Of a DNA stretch of 64,000 nt, positions 8,129 through 17,023 are shown piece after piece; the first letter of the stretch is position 1; the number at the start of each line of letters is the position of its first letter. Origin of the DNA: Mucilaginibacter sp. OK098 (GTDB taxonomy: Bacteria; Bacteroidota; Bacteroidia; Sphingobacteriales; Sphingobacteriaceae). Position numbers and translations under genes: made by a program. The stretch spans positions 248,001 to 312,000 of the forward strand of contig NZ_FRCM01000007.1 of assembly GCF_900142915.1 (NCBI RefSeq). The letters run 5' to 3'. The notes under the pieces are model-generated. The model searched no databases and was not told where the DNA came from. It worked only from the letters and a program-made list of their open reading frames with translations.

Positions 8129-8707
8129 ATGAGTGATTTTACTGAACTTTCTGATGAGGACCTTCTTTTACTAATAAAGCAGGATAAGCTTAGTGCGTTT
8201 AAAGAGTTGTATGGCCGTTATTGGAAAAAACTTTACAGCAATGCTTATAAACGCTTAAAAAGCAAAGAGCTGGCAGAAGAAATTGTACAGGAAATATTTA
8301 CTAACTTTTGGTTAAAAAGAGAATCACTACAAATAACCACTGTTTCTGGCTACATGCATTCGGCAATTGTTAACCGTGTAATTGACCAGTACCGTAAAGA
8401 ACTGGTAAGGGTAAAATACAGGGAGGCTTTTAAGGTTGTTCATTCGGAGGCCGATAATTCAACCGAGGATGCAATAATGCTGAAGGACCTGGCTTATTCT
8501 ATTGAAGCGGAGGTAAGCCAATTGCCAGACAAATGCCGATCGGTATATGAATTAAGCCGCAATGAACATAAAACCAATAAAGAAATAGCGCTGCACCTCG
8601 GCATCTCAGAAAAAACGGTTGAAAATCATTTAACCAATGCGCTGAGAAAACTCCGTATCGGTTTAAGCCACTACCTTTTCATCCTCATCATTTTCATCTA
8701 TAAATAA
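8129..8707 (+). CDS. ECF RNA polymerase sigma factor, FecI-like Bacteroidetes type
   Basis: A TTG at 8123 is also in frame, but the ATG at 8129 gives the standard MSDFTELSDEDLL start (192 residues). Region 2 spans about 20-92 with AFKELYGRYWKKLY, LAEEIVQEIFTNFW and the promoter-contact helix. Region 4 spans about 128-178, with a helix-turn-helix in NKEIALHLGISEKTVENH. This is the family that pairs with FecR and switches on SusC/D operons when the outer-membrane receptor senses its glycan. FecR lies 85 bases downstream. The C-terminus ends in an unusually hydrophobic run (YLFILIIFIYK). Confidence 0.93.
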   Translation: MSDFTELSDEDLLLLIKQDKLSAFKELYGRYWKKLYSNAYKRLKSKELAEEIVQEIFTNFWLKRESLQITTVSGYMHSAIVNRVIDQYRKELVRVKYREAFKVVHSEADNSTEDAIMLKDLAYSIEAEVSQLPDKCRSVYELSRNEHKTNKEIALHLGISEKTVENHLTNALRKLRIGLSHYLFILIIFIYK

Positions 8708-8792
8708 TTTTTTAAGAATTATTTTATCCGGGCTTAGGGGATACGCCTCAGTTAAACGTTAAGTATTATATAAACCCAATTATTTTCTTTTC

Positions 8793-9839
8793 ATGGAAGG
8801 ATCTAAACTAGCTGAATTGCTGGAGAAGTATATTGATGGCAATTGTACGGAGGCTGAAATAGCATTGGTTAAAGAATGGTATCAGTCCTTTGAACAAGAG
8901 CATGACCATATTTCGGGCATAAGCTTGTTTGAAGAAAATGAGCTTAAAGAACGGATCTATAACCACATCCTCCATAATACAGGTGAATCTGAAGATGAGG
9001 AAGAAGAATCCCCTTCAGAAAGATCTAATTGGCTGGTGCGCAGGTGGCCTGCCATTGCAAGTGCAGCTGCAATAATTGTAGCAATTGGAGCATTAGTGCT
9101 GTATCAGCATAATCAAATAAGAACAATGCAAATGGCTGCTGACGATGCTTCGCAGCAGCAAATGGAGTCTATTACCAATAACTCCGATCAGATCTATAAA
9201 GCAAAACTTCCTGATAACAGTTCTGTTTGGCTAAACCCGCGTTCGCAGTTAACATTTCCAAAGACCTTTGATTCAAAATCAAGGATTGTCTCTATATCGG
9301 GCGAATGTTTTTTTGAAGTAACCAAAAATCCAAAATGTCCTTTTATAATCAACAGTCGCTCCATTATTACAAAGGTTTGGGGTACCAGTTTTTTTGTTCG
9401 TGATAATGACCAAAGTAATACTGCAGAAGTTTCAGTACTTACCGGCAAGGTTTCGGTAAGTATTAAAACCGCTCATAACATCGACCAGCCTTCATTAAAG
9501 CTTGAAAAAGGCGAGGTGATGCTTTATCCCCATCAAAAAGCCATCTATTTAATTGATCAGCACATTTTAAAGCCCGAAACTGTAGAAAATGATGCCACGC
9601 TTCAGATCTGGAAACGCGTAAACCTGTTTTTTGATAATAAGCCACTTGGAGAAATAATCCCGGTGCTTAACTCAACATTTCATGTCCATATAAAGGTGAG
9701 GAGCGAGAAATTAAATCATTATATCCTGAATGCCGATATGGCTGGTTTTAATTTACCCGATGTATTGCAAGCATTAAAAAAGTCCCTGAATGTAAATTAT
9801 GAACTGGGGGACTATGAAACCGACATAGAATTAGAATAA
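8793..9839 (+). CDS. FecR family anti-sigma factor
   Basis: This 348-residue membrane protein has a cytoplasmic N-terminal domain (about 1-80) for sigma binding, with a very acidic stretch near 66-76. One membrane helix lies at about 86-105. A periplasmic FecR domain follows (about 130-240, with the KLPDNSSVWLNPRSQLTFP signature), then a DUF4974 domain at the end (about 270-345, FFDNKPLGEIIPVLNSTF). It should hold the sigma factor at 8129-8707 until the STN domain of the SusC protein touches its periplasmic end. Length and order are typical. Confidence 0.93.
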   Translation: MEGSKLAELLEKYIDGNCTEAEIALVKEWYQSFEQEHDHISGISLFEENELKERIYNHILHNTGESEDEEEESPSERSNWLVRRWPAIASAAAIIVAIGALVLYQHNQIRTMQMAADDASQQQMESITNNSDQIYKAKLPDNSSVWLNPRSQLTFPKTFDSKSRIVSISGECFFEVTKNPKCPFIINSRSIITKVWGTSFFVRDNDQSNTAEVSVLTGKVSVSIKTAHNIDQPSLKLEKGEVMLYPHQKAIYLIDQHILKPETVENDATLQIWKRVNLFFDNKPLGEIIPVLNSTFHVHIKVRSEKLNHYILNADMAGFNLPDVLQALKKSLNVNYELGDYETDIELE

Positions 9840-9938
9840 ACCAATTAGCTAACCTAATAAATAAGCAGATGAAAGAAAAATTGCAAACATAAACCTATAA
9901 AATCCAACCAACCTGGTGCATGGCATCAGCATAAAAAA

Positions 9939-10013
9939 ACTTAGAAGTGTTACGAGCACTTCTAAGTCAAAGTCGGCCCCGCGTGGAGAACACCAAACTA
10001 ATGGTGAAGGGGC
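9939..10013 (+). promoter_or_regulatory. Two consecutive hairpins in the susC leader
   Basis: Hairpin 1 has a perfect 11-bp stem, ACTTAGAAGTG (9939-9949) with CACTTCTAAGT (9957-9967), and a 7-base loop. Hairpin 2 has GCCCC (9976-9980) with GGGGC (10009-10013), enclosing CACCA (9991-9995) with TGGTG (10002-10006). The second is followed by TTTAATT, a weak U-tract. They fill the 215-base gap between fecR and susC and could terminate or attenuate read-through, or protect the susC mRNA 5' end. Confidence 0.6.
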
Positions 10014-10054
10014 TTTAATTGTCTCATTTTTAACAAAGAAACATAAACAAATAT

Positions 10055-13000
10055 ATGAAATTTCGTTTACGAAGCCCTATTCCCTGGTTTAAAATCATGA
10101 AGATTACATTTAGTCAGATCCTGATAGCCTTGATGTTAAGCGGCATAGCTTATTCAAGCCCATTGAAGGCCCAGGACGTTCTTGACAAGACGGTAAATAT
10201 GTCATTAAACAATGTTACGCTGCTGGACGCAGTAAACTATTTGCGAAAAAATAATAACGTAAAATTTATTTACAGTAAAAACGCTATTAATGTTTCGCAA
10301 AAGATCTCAGCAAATTTCACTAATCAATCTCTTAAAACCGTACTCGATCAGCTTTTTAAAAATAATGGCATTGATTACGAGGTATTGAAAAACAGGATAG
10401 TTCTTGGAAAATCAACTGATCTAACCGAGCCTTCAAATTCAACAGCAGCTACGGTTGATAAAGCCGATGGTATAAGCAATGCTGCAATAACTATCCCCGT
10501 ATCAGGTAAGGTTATTGATGAAAAAGGCTTACCAATACCGGGTGCAACAGTTCTTGAAAAAGGCACTACCAATGGTATTACCACAAATAGCGATGGTACA
10601 TTTAAATTAAATGTAAGCAGCTCAAATTCTGTTTTGGTTATAGCTTTTGTTGGTTACACAAGCCAGGAAGTACCGGCAAGCTTACAAATGCCAATTACCG
10701 TTACACTTATTGAAGACGTTAAGGGGATTAACGAAGTGGTGGTAGTTGGTTACGGTACACAAAAGAAAAGTGTTACAACAGGTTCTATCTCAGGAGTTAC
10801 CGCTAGAGAGTTTGAAGATCAGCCAGTTACCCGTATTGAACAAATATTACAGGGCAGAACCTCAGGTCTTACAGTCACTACAAATGACGGGCAGCCGGGT
10901 GATGGGTCTACAGTACGAGTAAGGGGTGTAACTACATTTAACAATAATGATCCGTTGTGGGTTGTTGACGGTGTGGTGGTTGATAATGGCGGTATTGGCT
11001 ACCTGAATCAGTCGGATATTGAATCGATCGAGGTATTAAAGGATGCCGCTTCATCAGCTATTTACGGTACGCGGGCTGCTGCAGGCGTTATCCTGGTTAC
11101 CACCAAAAAAGGTAAAGCCGGTAAAATGCAGATCAATTATTCGGGTTATGTTGGCACATCTGCACCTGCCAGAAAATTAGATCTGCTGGATGCAACACAA
11201 TATGCAACATTAAGAAACGAATCAAGTGTGGTGGCTGGGGCAAAAGGAAATGGAATACTATTTCCTAATCCCTCATCATTAGGAAAGGGTACCGACTGGC
11301 AATCTCTGATCTTTAATAATAGTGCGAAAGAAACAAACCAGGAATTAAGTTTCTCCGGAGGTAACGAAAAATCAACATATTATACTTCTTTTGGTTATTT
11401 AGATCAAAACGGTATTGTTGCCTCCCCAATTTCGAAATATAAAAGGGTAAATTTCAGAACGAACCAAACCTATAAACCATCAAAATATGTGAATTTTGGA
11501 GAAAATATTGGCTATACCTACAACAAATCAATTGGCCTGGGTAATACCAATAGCGTATTTGGTGGACCTTTAAGTTCTGCCATCAATCTTGATCCTACTA
11601 CTCCTGCCGTAATAACCGACCCTACCGCTGCCACCGCTTTATTAGCAGCTCATCCAACAGCTATTGTAAATGCGCAAGGGTTTCCTTATGGTATATCAAG
11701 CGCCCCATCATTGGTAGGGCAGGAAATTACCAACCCGTTGGCATACATCCAAACCCGGTTGGGAAATTACAGTTGGGCCCACAATATAGTTGGTAACGCT
11801 TACTTAGAAGTTAATCCAATAAAAGGGCTGGCTATAAAGTCAACTCTTGGTACTAAAATGGCATTCTACGGCGATGAAAGCTTTACGCCGGTTTCTTATC
11901 TTAATGCATCAACCTTTACCACTCAAAATAACTATAACCGTGATATGACCCGTGTTTTTAACTGGAATATTGAAAACACGGCATCCTACACACACAGCTT
12001 TGGTAAACATCATGCTAACGCGCTGTTGGGGCAAGGATCATATATTGACGCAGCCAACGTGCAATCAGGCGTAACATACTACAATTTACCTGTAACTACC
12101 TTTAAAGATGCTTCATTAAATTACAATATTCCGGCCGTCCAAAGAATAGGTTATGGAAGTGAAGGGCAGGCACATCATATCAGTTCATTATTCGCACGCT
12201 TAAATTATGATTATGATGAAAAGTACATCCTTCAGGCTGTGATCAGAAGAGATGGTTCATCACGCTTTGGAGAAAACCATAAATATGGAACATTTCCATC
12301 CGTATCATTAGGATGGGTACCCACAAAAGAAGCCTTCTGGCCACAAAATAATGTTGTAGACTTCCTAAAGCTTCGTGGGGGTTACGGTGTTGTAGGTAAT
12401 GACGCGCTTCGCGATAACGCATTCCTTTCAACAGTTAGTGGCGGCAGAAACTACAGTTTCGGCACAAATGATACCTATATTAGCGGTTATAGCCCGGATG
12501 CGCCATCAAATCCCAATTTGAAATGGGAACAAACTTCACAAACTAATATAGGTTTAGATGCGGTTTTATTTCATGATTTTAATTTAACACTTGAATGGTA
12601 TAAGAAAAAAACAACCGGCATCCTTCAAGCAGTCAACATTCCATATTATGTAGGTGCGATCAACAACCCTTATGCCAATGTTGGCGATATGGAAAATACA
12701 GGCGAAGAACTGACATTGGGTTATCACAAAAAAGTTGGTGATTTTAACATTGGTTTTGATGGAAACATATCTCACCTTAAAAACAGGGTTACCCGTTTAG
12801 CTCCGGGACAGCTTTATTTAGACGGAACAGGCGTTCAAAATGTTGAGGGCGGTGTAACCCGTTCAACAGTGGGACAAGCCTACGGCTCTTTTTATGGCTA
12901 TGATAACCTTGGAATATTCCAAACCCAGGCTGAAATTGACAGTTACATTTCGCCAAAAACCGGGCAAAGAATACAGCCTAACGCTAAGCCAGGTGATTTT

Positions 13001-13540
13001 AAATGGGCCGATTTAGATGGTAATGGAACTATAGATGATAAGGACCGTAAATATATAGGTAACTCATTGCCTTCCTGGCAGTATGGCTTAACCTTTACTG
13101 CGGCATACAAAAATTTTGACATTGTGATATTTGGACAGGGCCAGGCCGGAAATAAAATATTCCAGGGGCTACACCGCCTGGATATTCTTACTGCCAACTA
13201 TACTACAGCTGCCTTAGGAAGATGGACCGGACCGGGAACATCAACTTTTTGGCCGCGTTTAACTGATGATGATGTTAACAAGAATTTTGAACGTAACTCC
13301 AGCTTCTTCCTGCAGAGTGGCACTTATTTCCGGATCAAAACATTGCAGTTAGGGTATACCCTTACAAAGGATTTAGTGAAGAAATTAGGATTACAAAGAG
13401 TGCGGGTTTACGCAACCGGAGAAAATTTAATAACGTTTACGAAATATACCGGCTATGACCCGGATATCGCCGGAAGCATTGACCAGGGCTTTTATCCGCA
13501 GGCCCGTACATTCATACTTGGTTTAAGTGTAGGTATTTAA
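10055..13540 (+). CDS. SusC/RagA family TonB-linked outer-membrane glycan importer with STN domain
   Basis: This 1161-residue protein has a signal peptide (core about 15-35, cleavage near LKA-Q at 40). An STN signalling domain (about 45-118) comes first, then a carboxypeptidase-like regulatory beta-sandwich (about 148-220). The usual EVVVVGYGTQKKS segment follows (227-239), then the plug (about 245-345) and the beta-barrel, ending in an aromatic-rich final strand. The STN domain is what lets such receptors signal to FecR, which fits the upstream sigma/FecR pair. It would import oligosaccharides with the SusD protein encoded 11 bases downstream. A second in-frame ATG at 10097 is an alternative start. 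Confidence 0.95.
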   Translation: MKFRLRSPIPWFKIMKITFSQILIALMLSGIAYSSPLKAQDVLDKTVNMSLNNVTLLDAVNYLRKNNNVKFIYSKNAINVSQKISANFTNQSLKTVLDQLFKNNGIDYEVLKNRIVLGKSTDLTEPSNSTAATVDKADGISNAAITIPVSGKVIDEKGLPIPGATVLEKGTTNGITTNSDGTFKLNVSSSNSVLVIAFVGYTSQEVPASLQMPITVTLIEDVKGINEVVVVGYGTQKKSVTTGSISGVTAREFEDQPVTRIEQILQGRTSGLTVTTNDGQPGDGSTVRVRGVTTFNNNDPLWVVDGVVVDNGGIGYLNQSDIESIEVLKDAASSAIYGTRAAAGVILVTTKKGKAGKMQINYSGYVGTSAPARKLDLLDATQYATLRNESSVVAGAKGNGILFPNPSSLGKGTDWQSLIFNNSAKETNQELSFSGGNEKSTYYTSFGYLDQNGIVASPISKYKRVNFRTNQTYKPSKYVNFGENIGYTYNKSIGLGNTNSVFGGPLSSAINLDPTTPAVITDPTAATALLAAHPTAIVNAQGFPYGISSAPSLVGQEITNPLAYIQTRLGNYSWAHNIVGNAYLEVNPIKGLAIKSTLGTKMAFYGDESFTPVSYLNASTFTTQNNYNRDMTRVFNWNIENTASYTHSFGKHHANALLGQGSYIDAANVQSGVTYYNLPVTTFKDASLNYNIPAVQRIGYGSEGQAHHISSLFARLNYDYDEKYILQAVIRRDGSSRFGENHKYGTFPSVSLGWVPTKEAFWPQNNVVDFLKLRGGYGVVGNDALRDNAFLSTVSGGRNYSFGTNDTYISGYSPDAPSNPNLKWEQTSQTNIGLDAVLFHDFNLTLEWYKKKTTGILQAVNIPYYVGAINNPYANVGDMENTGEELTLGYHKKVGDFNIGFDGNISHLKNRVTRLAPGQLYLDGTGVQNVEGGVTRSTVGQAYGSFYGYDNLGIFQTQAEIDSYISPKTGQRIQPNAKPGDFKWADLDGNGTIDDKDRKYIGNSLPSWQYGLTFTAAYKNFDIVIFGQGQAGNKIFQGLHRLDILTANYTTAALGRWTGPGTSTFWPRLTDDDVNKNFERNSSFFLQSGTYFRIKTLQLGYTLTKDLVKKLGLQRVRVYATGENLITFTKYTGYDPDIAGSIDQGFYPQARTFILGLSVGI

Positions 13541-13551
13541 TATATAAGAAC

Positions 13552-15096
13552 ATGAAAAAGTATTTAAAATATTTATCAATTTGTGCTGTTGGGCTTCTGA
13601 TTGCCCCGGCATGTAAAAAAAGTTTCCTGACGGTAAATCCAAAGGGGACAAATCTTGAATCACAATATTACCGTAATCAAGCTGAAGCCTTTACCGGCCT
13701 GGTAGCTGTTTACGATATTGTTGGTTATCAAAGTGGTGGCCTTTTAACAAAGGAAGATGCGATGGATGCCGGTTGTGATGATCATGTAGCCGGTGGCGGT
13801 GGCGCAGGCGATATTACCGATTTGCAGGTATTTAATAATTATACCCTTAATGAAACACAAGGCCCATCAAGTGCCTTATGGCAGGGGAGTTATCAAGGGA
13901 TCTTTCGTGCTAATGTGCTTTTATCAAAGTTGCCGGGAGTACCTATGGATGCGGGGTTAAAGAAGAGGTATGCTGACGAAACTACCGCACTGCGCGCCTA
14001 CTTTTATTTTGACCTGGTTCGCCTTTTCAAAAACATTCCGTTAATATTAACCGAAGTTGCTTCAGATCAGATAGACAATGTTTTACAGGTGCCTCCGGCA
14101 ACAGTGTATAGCCAGATAGAGTCAGATCTGAAAGCTGTAATTGACTCAAAAAGCATCCCTGACAAAGTTGATGTTACAGCAGATGGCGGCCGGTTAACCA
14201 TGGGTGCCGTACACGCGCTGTTGGGCAAAGTATATCTTTTTGATAAAAAGTATACTGAAGCTGCTGCACAATTTGCCATTGTTAATGGTACACCTGGTCA
14301 GCCAAATTCTACTTATGGTTATCAATTGCTTGCTAATTTTGCTGATCTGTGGAAGGTTTCCAATAAATTCAATGCTGAATCCATACTTGAAGTAGGGCAT
14401 TCATCAAAATCAGGAGGTAGCTGGAGTTGCGCTGCATGTACTGAAGGAAATCTTTTAAACATATTGGTAGGCCCGAGAGGATATAACCCCAAAACTGCTG
14501 CTGCTCCTGATTATATCTCAGGTTACAGCTTCATTCCATTCACAAAAGAATTCTTTGATTTTATACATTTTGACCCGCGCAATAAAGCAACTGTTGCCAA
14601 TTTAGACAGCCTTAAAGCAAATGGGATAGCTGATTATTCTGCTGGTTATGCTAATACAGGGTTTTTTGTTGGAAAATTTGCGGGTCATCTTGCTGACAAA
14701 ACTACAGGTGGCGGTGCTCCTGAATTAAACTATCCGCAAAACATATATGAAATCCGATTAGCTGATACCTATTTAATGGAAGCCGAAGCGCTTATTATGG
14801 CTAATGGAGATTTAACCCGTGCCGCTGCTTTGATGACAGCTGTACATACCCGTGCGTATAATGATGGTAAAACACATGCGCTTGCAGCAACAATGCCCGT
14901 ACTTAAAAATGAGAGGCGTGCTGAACTTGCTGCCGAAGGCCATCGCTGGTTTGACCTTGTACGCTGGGGAGATGCAGCTTCAGTACTTGGATACAAAGGC
15001 TTTAAAGCCGGCAGGAACGAGATCCTTCCAATTCCGCTTAATGATTTGAATGCCACCAAATTAAAGCAAAGCAAAGAGTATGGTGGTACTCTGTAA
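13552..15096 (+). CDS. SusD/RagB family surface glycan-binding lipoprotein
   Basis: This 514-residue lipoprotein has a lipobox ending at Cys21 (LLIAPAC), followed by KKS. The N-terminal TPR-like part has FLTVNPKGTNLESQYYRN and the conserved ALRAYFYFDLVRLFKNIPL motif (about 147-165). The C-terminal part ends with NERRAELAAEGHRWFDLVRWG and EILPIPLNDL, both hallmarks of the family. It caps the SusC barrel and captures the glycan. Length and position directly after susC are standard. Confidence 0.95.
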   Translation: MKKYLKYLSICAVGLLIAPACKKSFLTVNPKGTNLESQYYRNQAEAFTGLVAVYDIVGYQSGGLLTKEDAMDAGCDDHVAGGGGAGDITDLQVFNNYTLNETQGPSSALWQGSYQGIFRANVLLSKLPGVPMDAGLKKRYADETTALRAYFYFDLVRLFKNIPLILTEVASDQIDNVLQVPPATVYSQIESDLKAVIDSKSIPDKVDVTADGGRLTMGAVHALLGKVYLFDKKYTEAAAQFAIVNGTPGQPNSTYGYQLLANFADLWKVSNKFNAESILEVGHSSKSGGSWSCAACTEGNLLNILVGPRGYNPKTAAAPDYISGYSFIPFTKEFFDFIHFDPRNKATVANLDSLKANGIADYSAGYANTGFFVGKFAGHLADKTTGGGAPELNYPQNIYEIRLADTYLMEAEALIMANGDLTRAAALMTAVHTRAYNDGKTHALAATMPVLKNERRAELAAEGHRWFDLVRWGDAASVLGYKGFKAGRNEILPIPLNDLNATKLKQSKEYGGTL

Positions 15097-15122
15097 TTTA
15101 AACTTATTTAATATTTAAATCA

Positions 15123-15983
15123 ATGAAATTAAATTTATTTAAAGCTTACGCCCTAATTTTAGGGGTATCGGCTATTGGAATATATGTTGGCTGTAAGCCT
15201 GAAAAATTTGGAGATGGAAACGGGTTAACACCTACCAACCAGGCATCATTTACTATTACGCCTGTTGCCGGCAAGGCTAATCATTATGTATTAAAAGCTG
15301 TTGAAACCGGTGTACTGGGTGTAAAATGGGATTTAGGCGACGGAGGAGGTTCAAACCCCGGAACCGCTGTTGACAGTGTGTTTATTCCGGATGCAGGAAC
15401 TTACAATATTACATTAACTACATTAGGTATTGGGGGCGCTACAAAAACAGCAACGCTTCCTGTTACTGTTCCCACATCCGACCCTGTATCAGGAAATCAG
15501 GTTTTAGGTGGTAAAATGGGTGCAGGTGATGATGCTTACTGGACACACTTTATTGTTGGCAGTGGAAATAATATGGTAATTGATCCGAGTAAAGGCGTAA
15601 TGGTTGCTAATGAAACGGGTTATCAAGCCGGTGCTATTTACCAGGCCTTTAACCTTACTGCCGGGAAAAAGTACATGGTTGATATGGTAGTTTCGGGCAG
15701 CGGCGCTACCAATAGCTGGTTTGAAGTTTGGGTTGATACCAAGAAGCCTGTTAACGGGCAGGATTACAATACCGGTACTAAACCAATTTCTTTAAATACA
15801 TTTGCGGGATGCGGCAAGTCGCCTTTCAATGGTAAACTATCAGCACTTTCATGTTCAGGTAGTGGCAATCCATTCACTGTTATAACCACCGGCAATTATT
15901 ACCTGGTAATTAAATGCGGTGGCCAGGATACAGGGCTTACCGGAATTTCTTTTACCAACGTAACGTTAAGAGGAGTTAATTAA
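15123..15983 (+). CDS. PKD-domain surface lipoprotein, probable glycan-binding protein
   Basis: This 286-residue protein has a lipoprotein signal with Cys24 (IGIYVGC). A PKD-like domain spans about 40-115, with VKWDLGDGG and an AGTYNITLTTLG strand. Residues about 125-286 form a second beta-rich domain that resembles a carbohydrate-binding module (FEVWVDTKKPVNG; the end GISFTNVTLRGV), though I cannot assign a family. Its place right after susD is where surface glycan-binding proteins sit in Bacteroidota loci. The gene is followed by a perfect hairpin before the GH16 gene. Confidence 0.75.
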   Translation: MKLNLFKAYALILGVSAIGIYVGCKPEKFGDGNGLTPTNQASFTITPVAGKANHYVLKAVETGVLGVKWDLGDGGGSNPGTAVDSVFIPDAGTYNITLTTLGIGGATKTATLPVTVPTSDPVSGNQVLGGKMGAGDDAYWTHFIVGSGNNMVIDPSKGVMVANETGYQAGAIYQAFNLTAGKKYMVDMVVSGSGATNSWFEVWVDTKKPVNGQDYNTGTKPISLNTFAGCGKSPFNGKLSALSCSGSGNPFTVITTGNYYLVIKCGGQDTGLTGISFTNVTLRGVN

Positions 15984-15996
15984 TAGTAATAATACA

Positions 15997-16030
15997 AACA
16001 ACAGGCTGTTTATTAAAGCAGCCTGTTGTT
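15997..16030 (+). terminator. Perfect hairpin between the PKD and GH16 genes
   Basis: AACAACAGGCTG (15997-16008) pairs fully with CAGCCTGTTGTT (16019-16030) over a 10-base loop. It is followed by ACAAAAAAAA rather than a T run, so it is a poor intrinsic terminator in the plus direction. It may instead be a partial terminator or an mRNA-stabilising stem that lets the susC-susD-PKD part exceed the enzyme part. Confidence 0.55.
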
Positions 16031-16047
16031 ACAAAAAAAATTACTTT

Positions 16048-16893
16048 ATGAAAAAATCAAACTTTATACTATTTCTATGTTTAGCATCAGGTATGCTATC
16101 ATGCTCAAAAAAACAGGCTGTATTACCTCCGTTTGTGCCGGTTACACAAACGCCTAAAGTATATACCTTTGATACAATAGCAGCCTGGGCAGATGAATTT
16201 GATACAAATGGTGCTCCCGACCCTAATAAATGGGGATATGACGTAGGTGGAGGCGGCTGGGGAAACCATGAGCTGGAATACTATACCAATACAGTTAACA
16301 ATGCAAGTATTACCAATGGCATACTAACCATAACTGCAAAAAAAGAAAGTATTGGCGGAATGAATTACTCTTCATCGCGCATGGTATCAAAAGCTTCAAA
16401 CGATTTGCTTTATGGCCGGATTGAAGTAAAAGCCAAATTGCCAGTTGGCAAAGGAACCTGGCCTGCAATATGGATGTTGCCAAATGATTATGCTTATGGT
16501 AACTGGCCAAACTCTGGCGAGGTGGATATTATGGAGATGGTGGGTTTTGATCCTAATAATGTTCACTTTAGTATTCATGATCAAACCAACTTTGGCGGAA
16601 ACTCTAAAACAAGCACTTTAAATATACCAACTGCCGAAACTGATTTCCACATTTACCGCGCTGATTGGACTCCGGATGGTATTAAAGGCTATTATGATAA
16701 TACGCTGGTATTTACTTTTTTAAATGATAAAACAGGAAACTCAGCAACATGGCCGTTTGATAAACCATTTCATATATTATTAAACCTGGCTATTGGCGGC
16801 GATTGGGGTGGTTCACAAGGTGTTGACGATTCCATTTTCCCTACCGCCATGCAGGTTGATTATGTGCGTTATTATAAAATGATCACCAATTAA
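16048..16893 (+). CDS. Glycoside hydrolase family 16, laminarinase-type beta-glucanase lipoprotein
   Basis: This 281-residue protein has a lipobox at Cys19 (GMLSC) followed by SKK. The GH16 active-site motif GEVDIMEM lies at 157-164, giving nucleophile Glu158, assisting Asp160 and acid/base Glu163. Upstream, WADEFDTNGAPDPNKW and the WGNHELEYYT segment match the subfamily that cleaves beta-1,3-glucans, and GTWPAIWMLP (136-145) lines the cleft. It would make the first cut in a laminarin-like chain at the cell surface. It lies within the SusC/D operon. The exact linkage (1,3 or mixed 1,3/1,4) cannot be fixed from sequence alone. Confidence 0.9.
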   Translation: MKKSNFILFLCLASGMLSCSKKQAVLPPFVPVTQTPKVYTFDTIAAWADEFDTNGAPDPNKWGYDVGGGGWGNHELEYYTNTVNNASITNGILTITAKKESIGGMNYSSSRMVSKASNDLLYGRIEVKAKLPVGKGTWPAIWMLPNDYAYGNWPNSGEVDIMEMVGFDPNNVHFSIHDQTNFGGNSKTSTLNIPTAETDFHIYRADWTPDGIKGYYDNTLVFTFLNDKTGNSATWPFDKPFHILLNLAIGGDWGGSQGVDDSIFPTAMQVDYVRYYKMITN

Positions 16894-16959
16894 TTATAGC
16901 GCTTTAGCTGTAAAACATTTCAAATCATCACAAATTAATTTGACACCGGGTCGAAAAAT

Positions 16960-16980
16960 CAGGCATAATCATTATGCCTG
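16960..16980 (+). repeat. Hairpin between the GH16 and GH30 genes
   Basis: CAGGCATAAT (16960-16969) and ATTATGCCTG (16971-16980) are perfect inverted copies around a single base. No T run follows. It sits in the 130-base gap between the two enzyme genes and is a second intra-operon stem in this locus. Confidence 0.5.
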
Positions 16981-17023
16981 CAATTATCTGCCGGGTATGT
17001 TTTCATTTATTTAAAAAATACTT

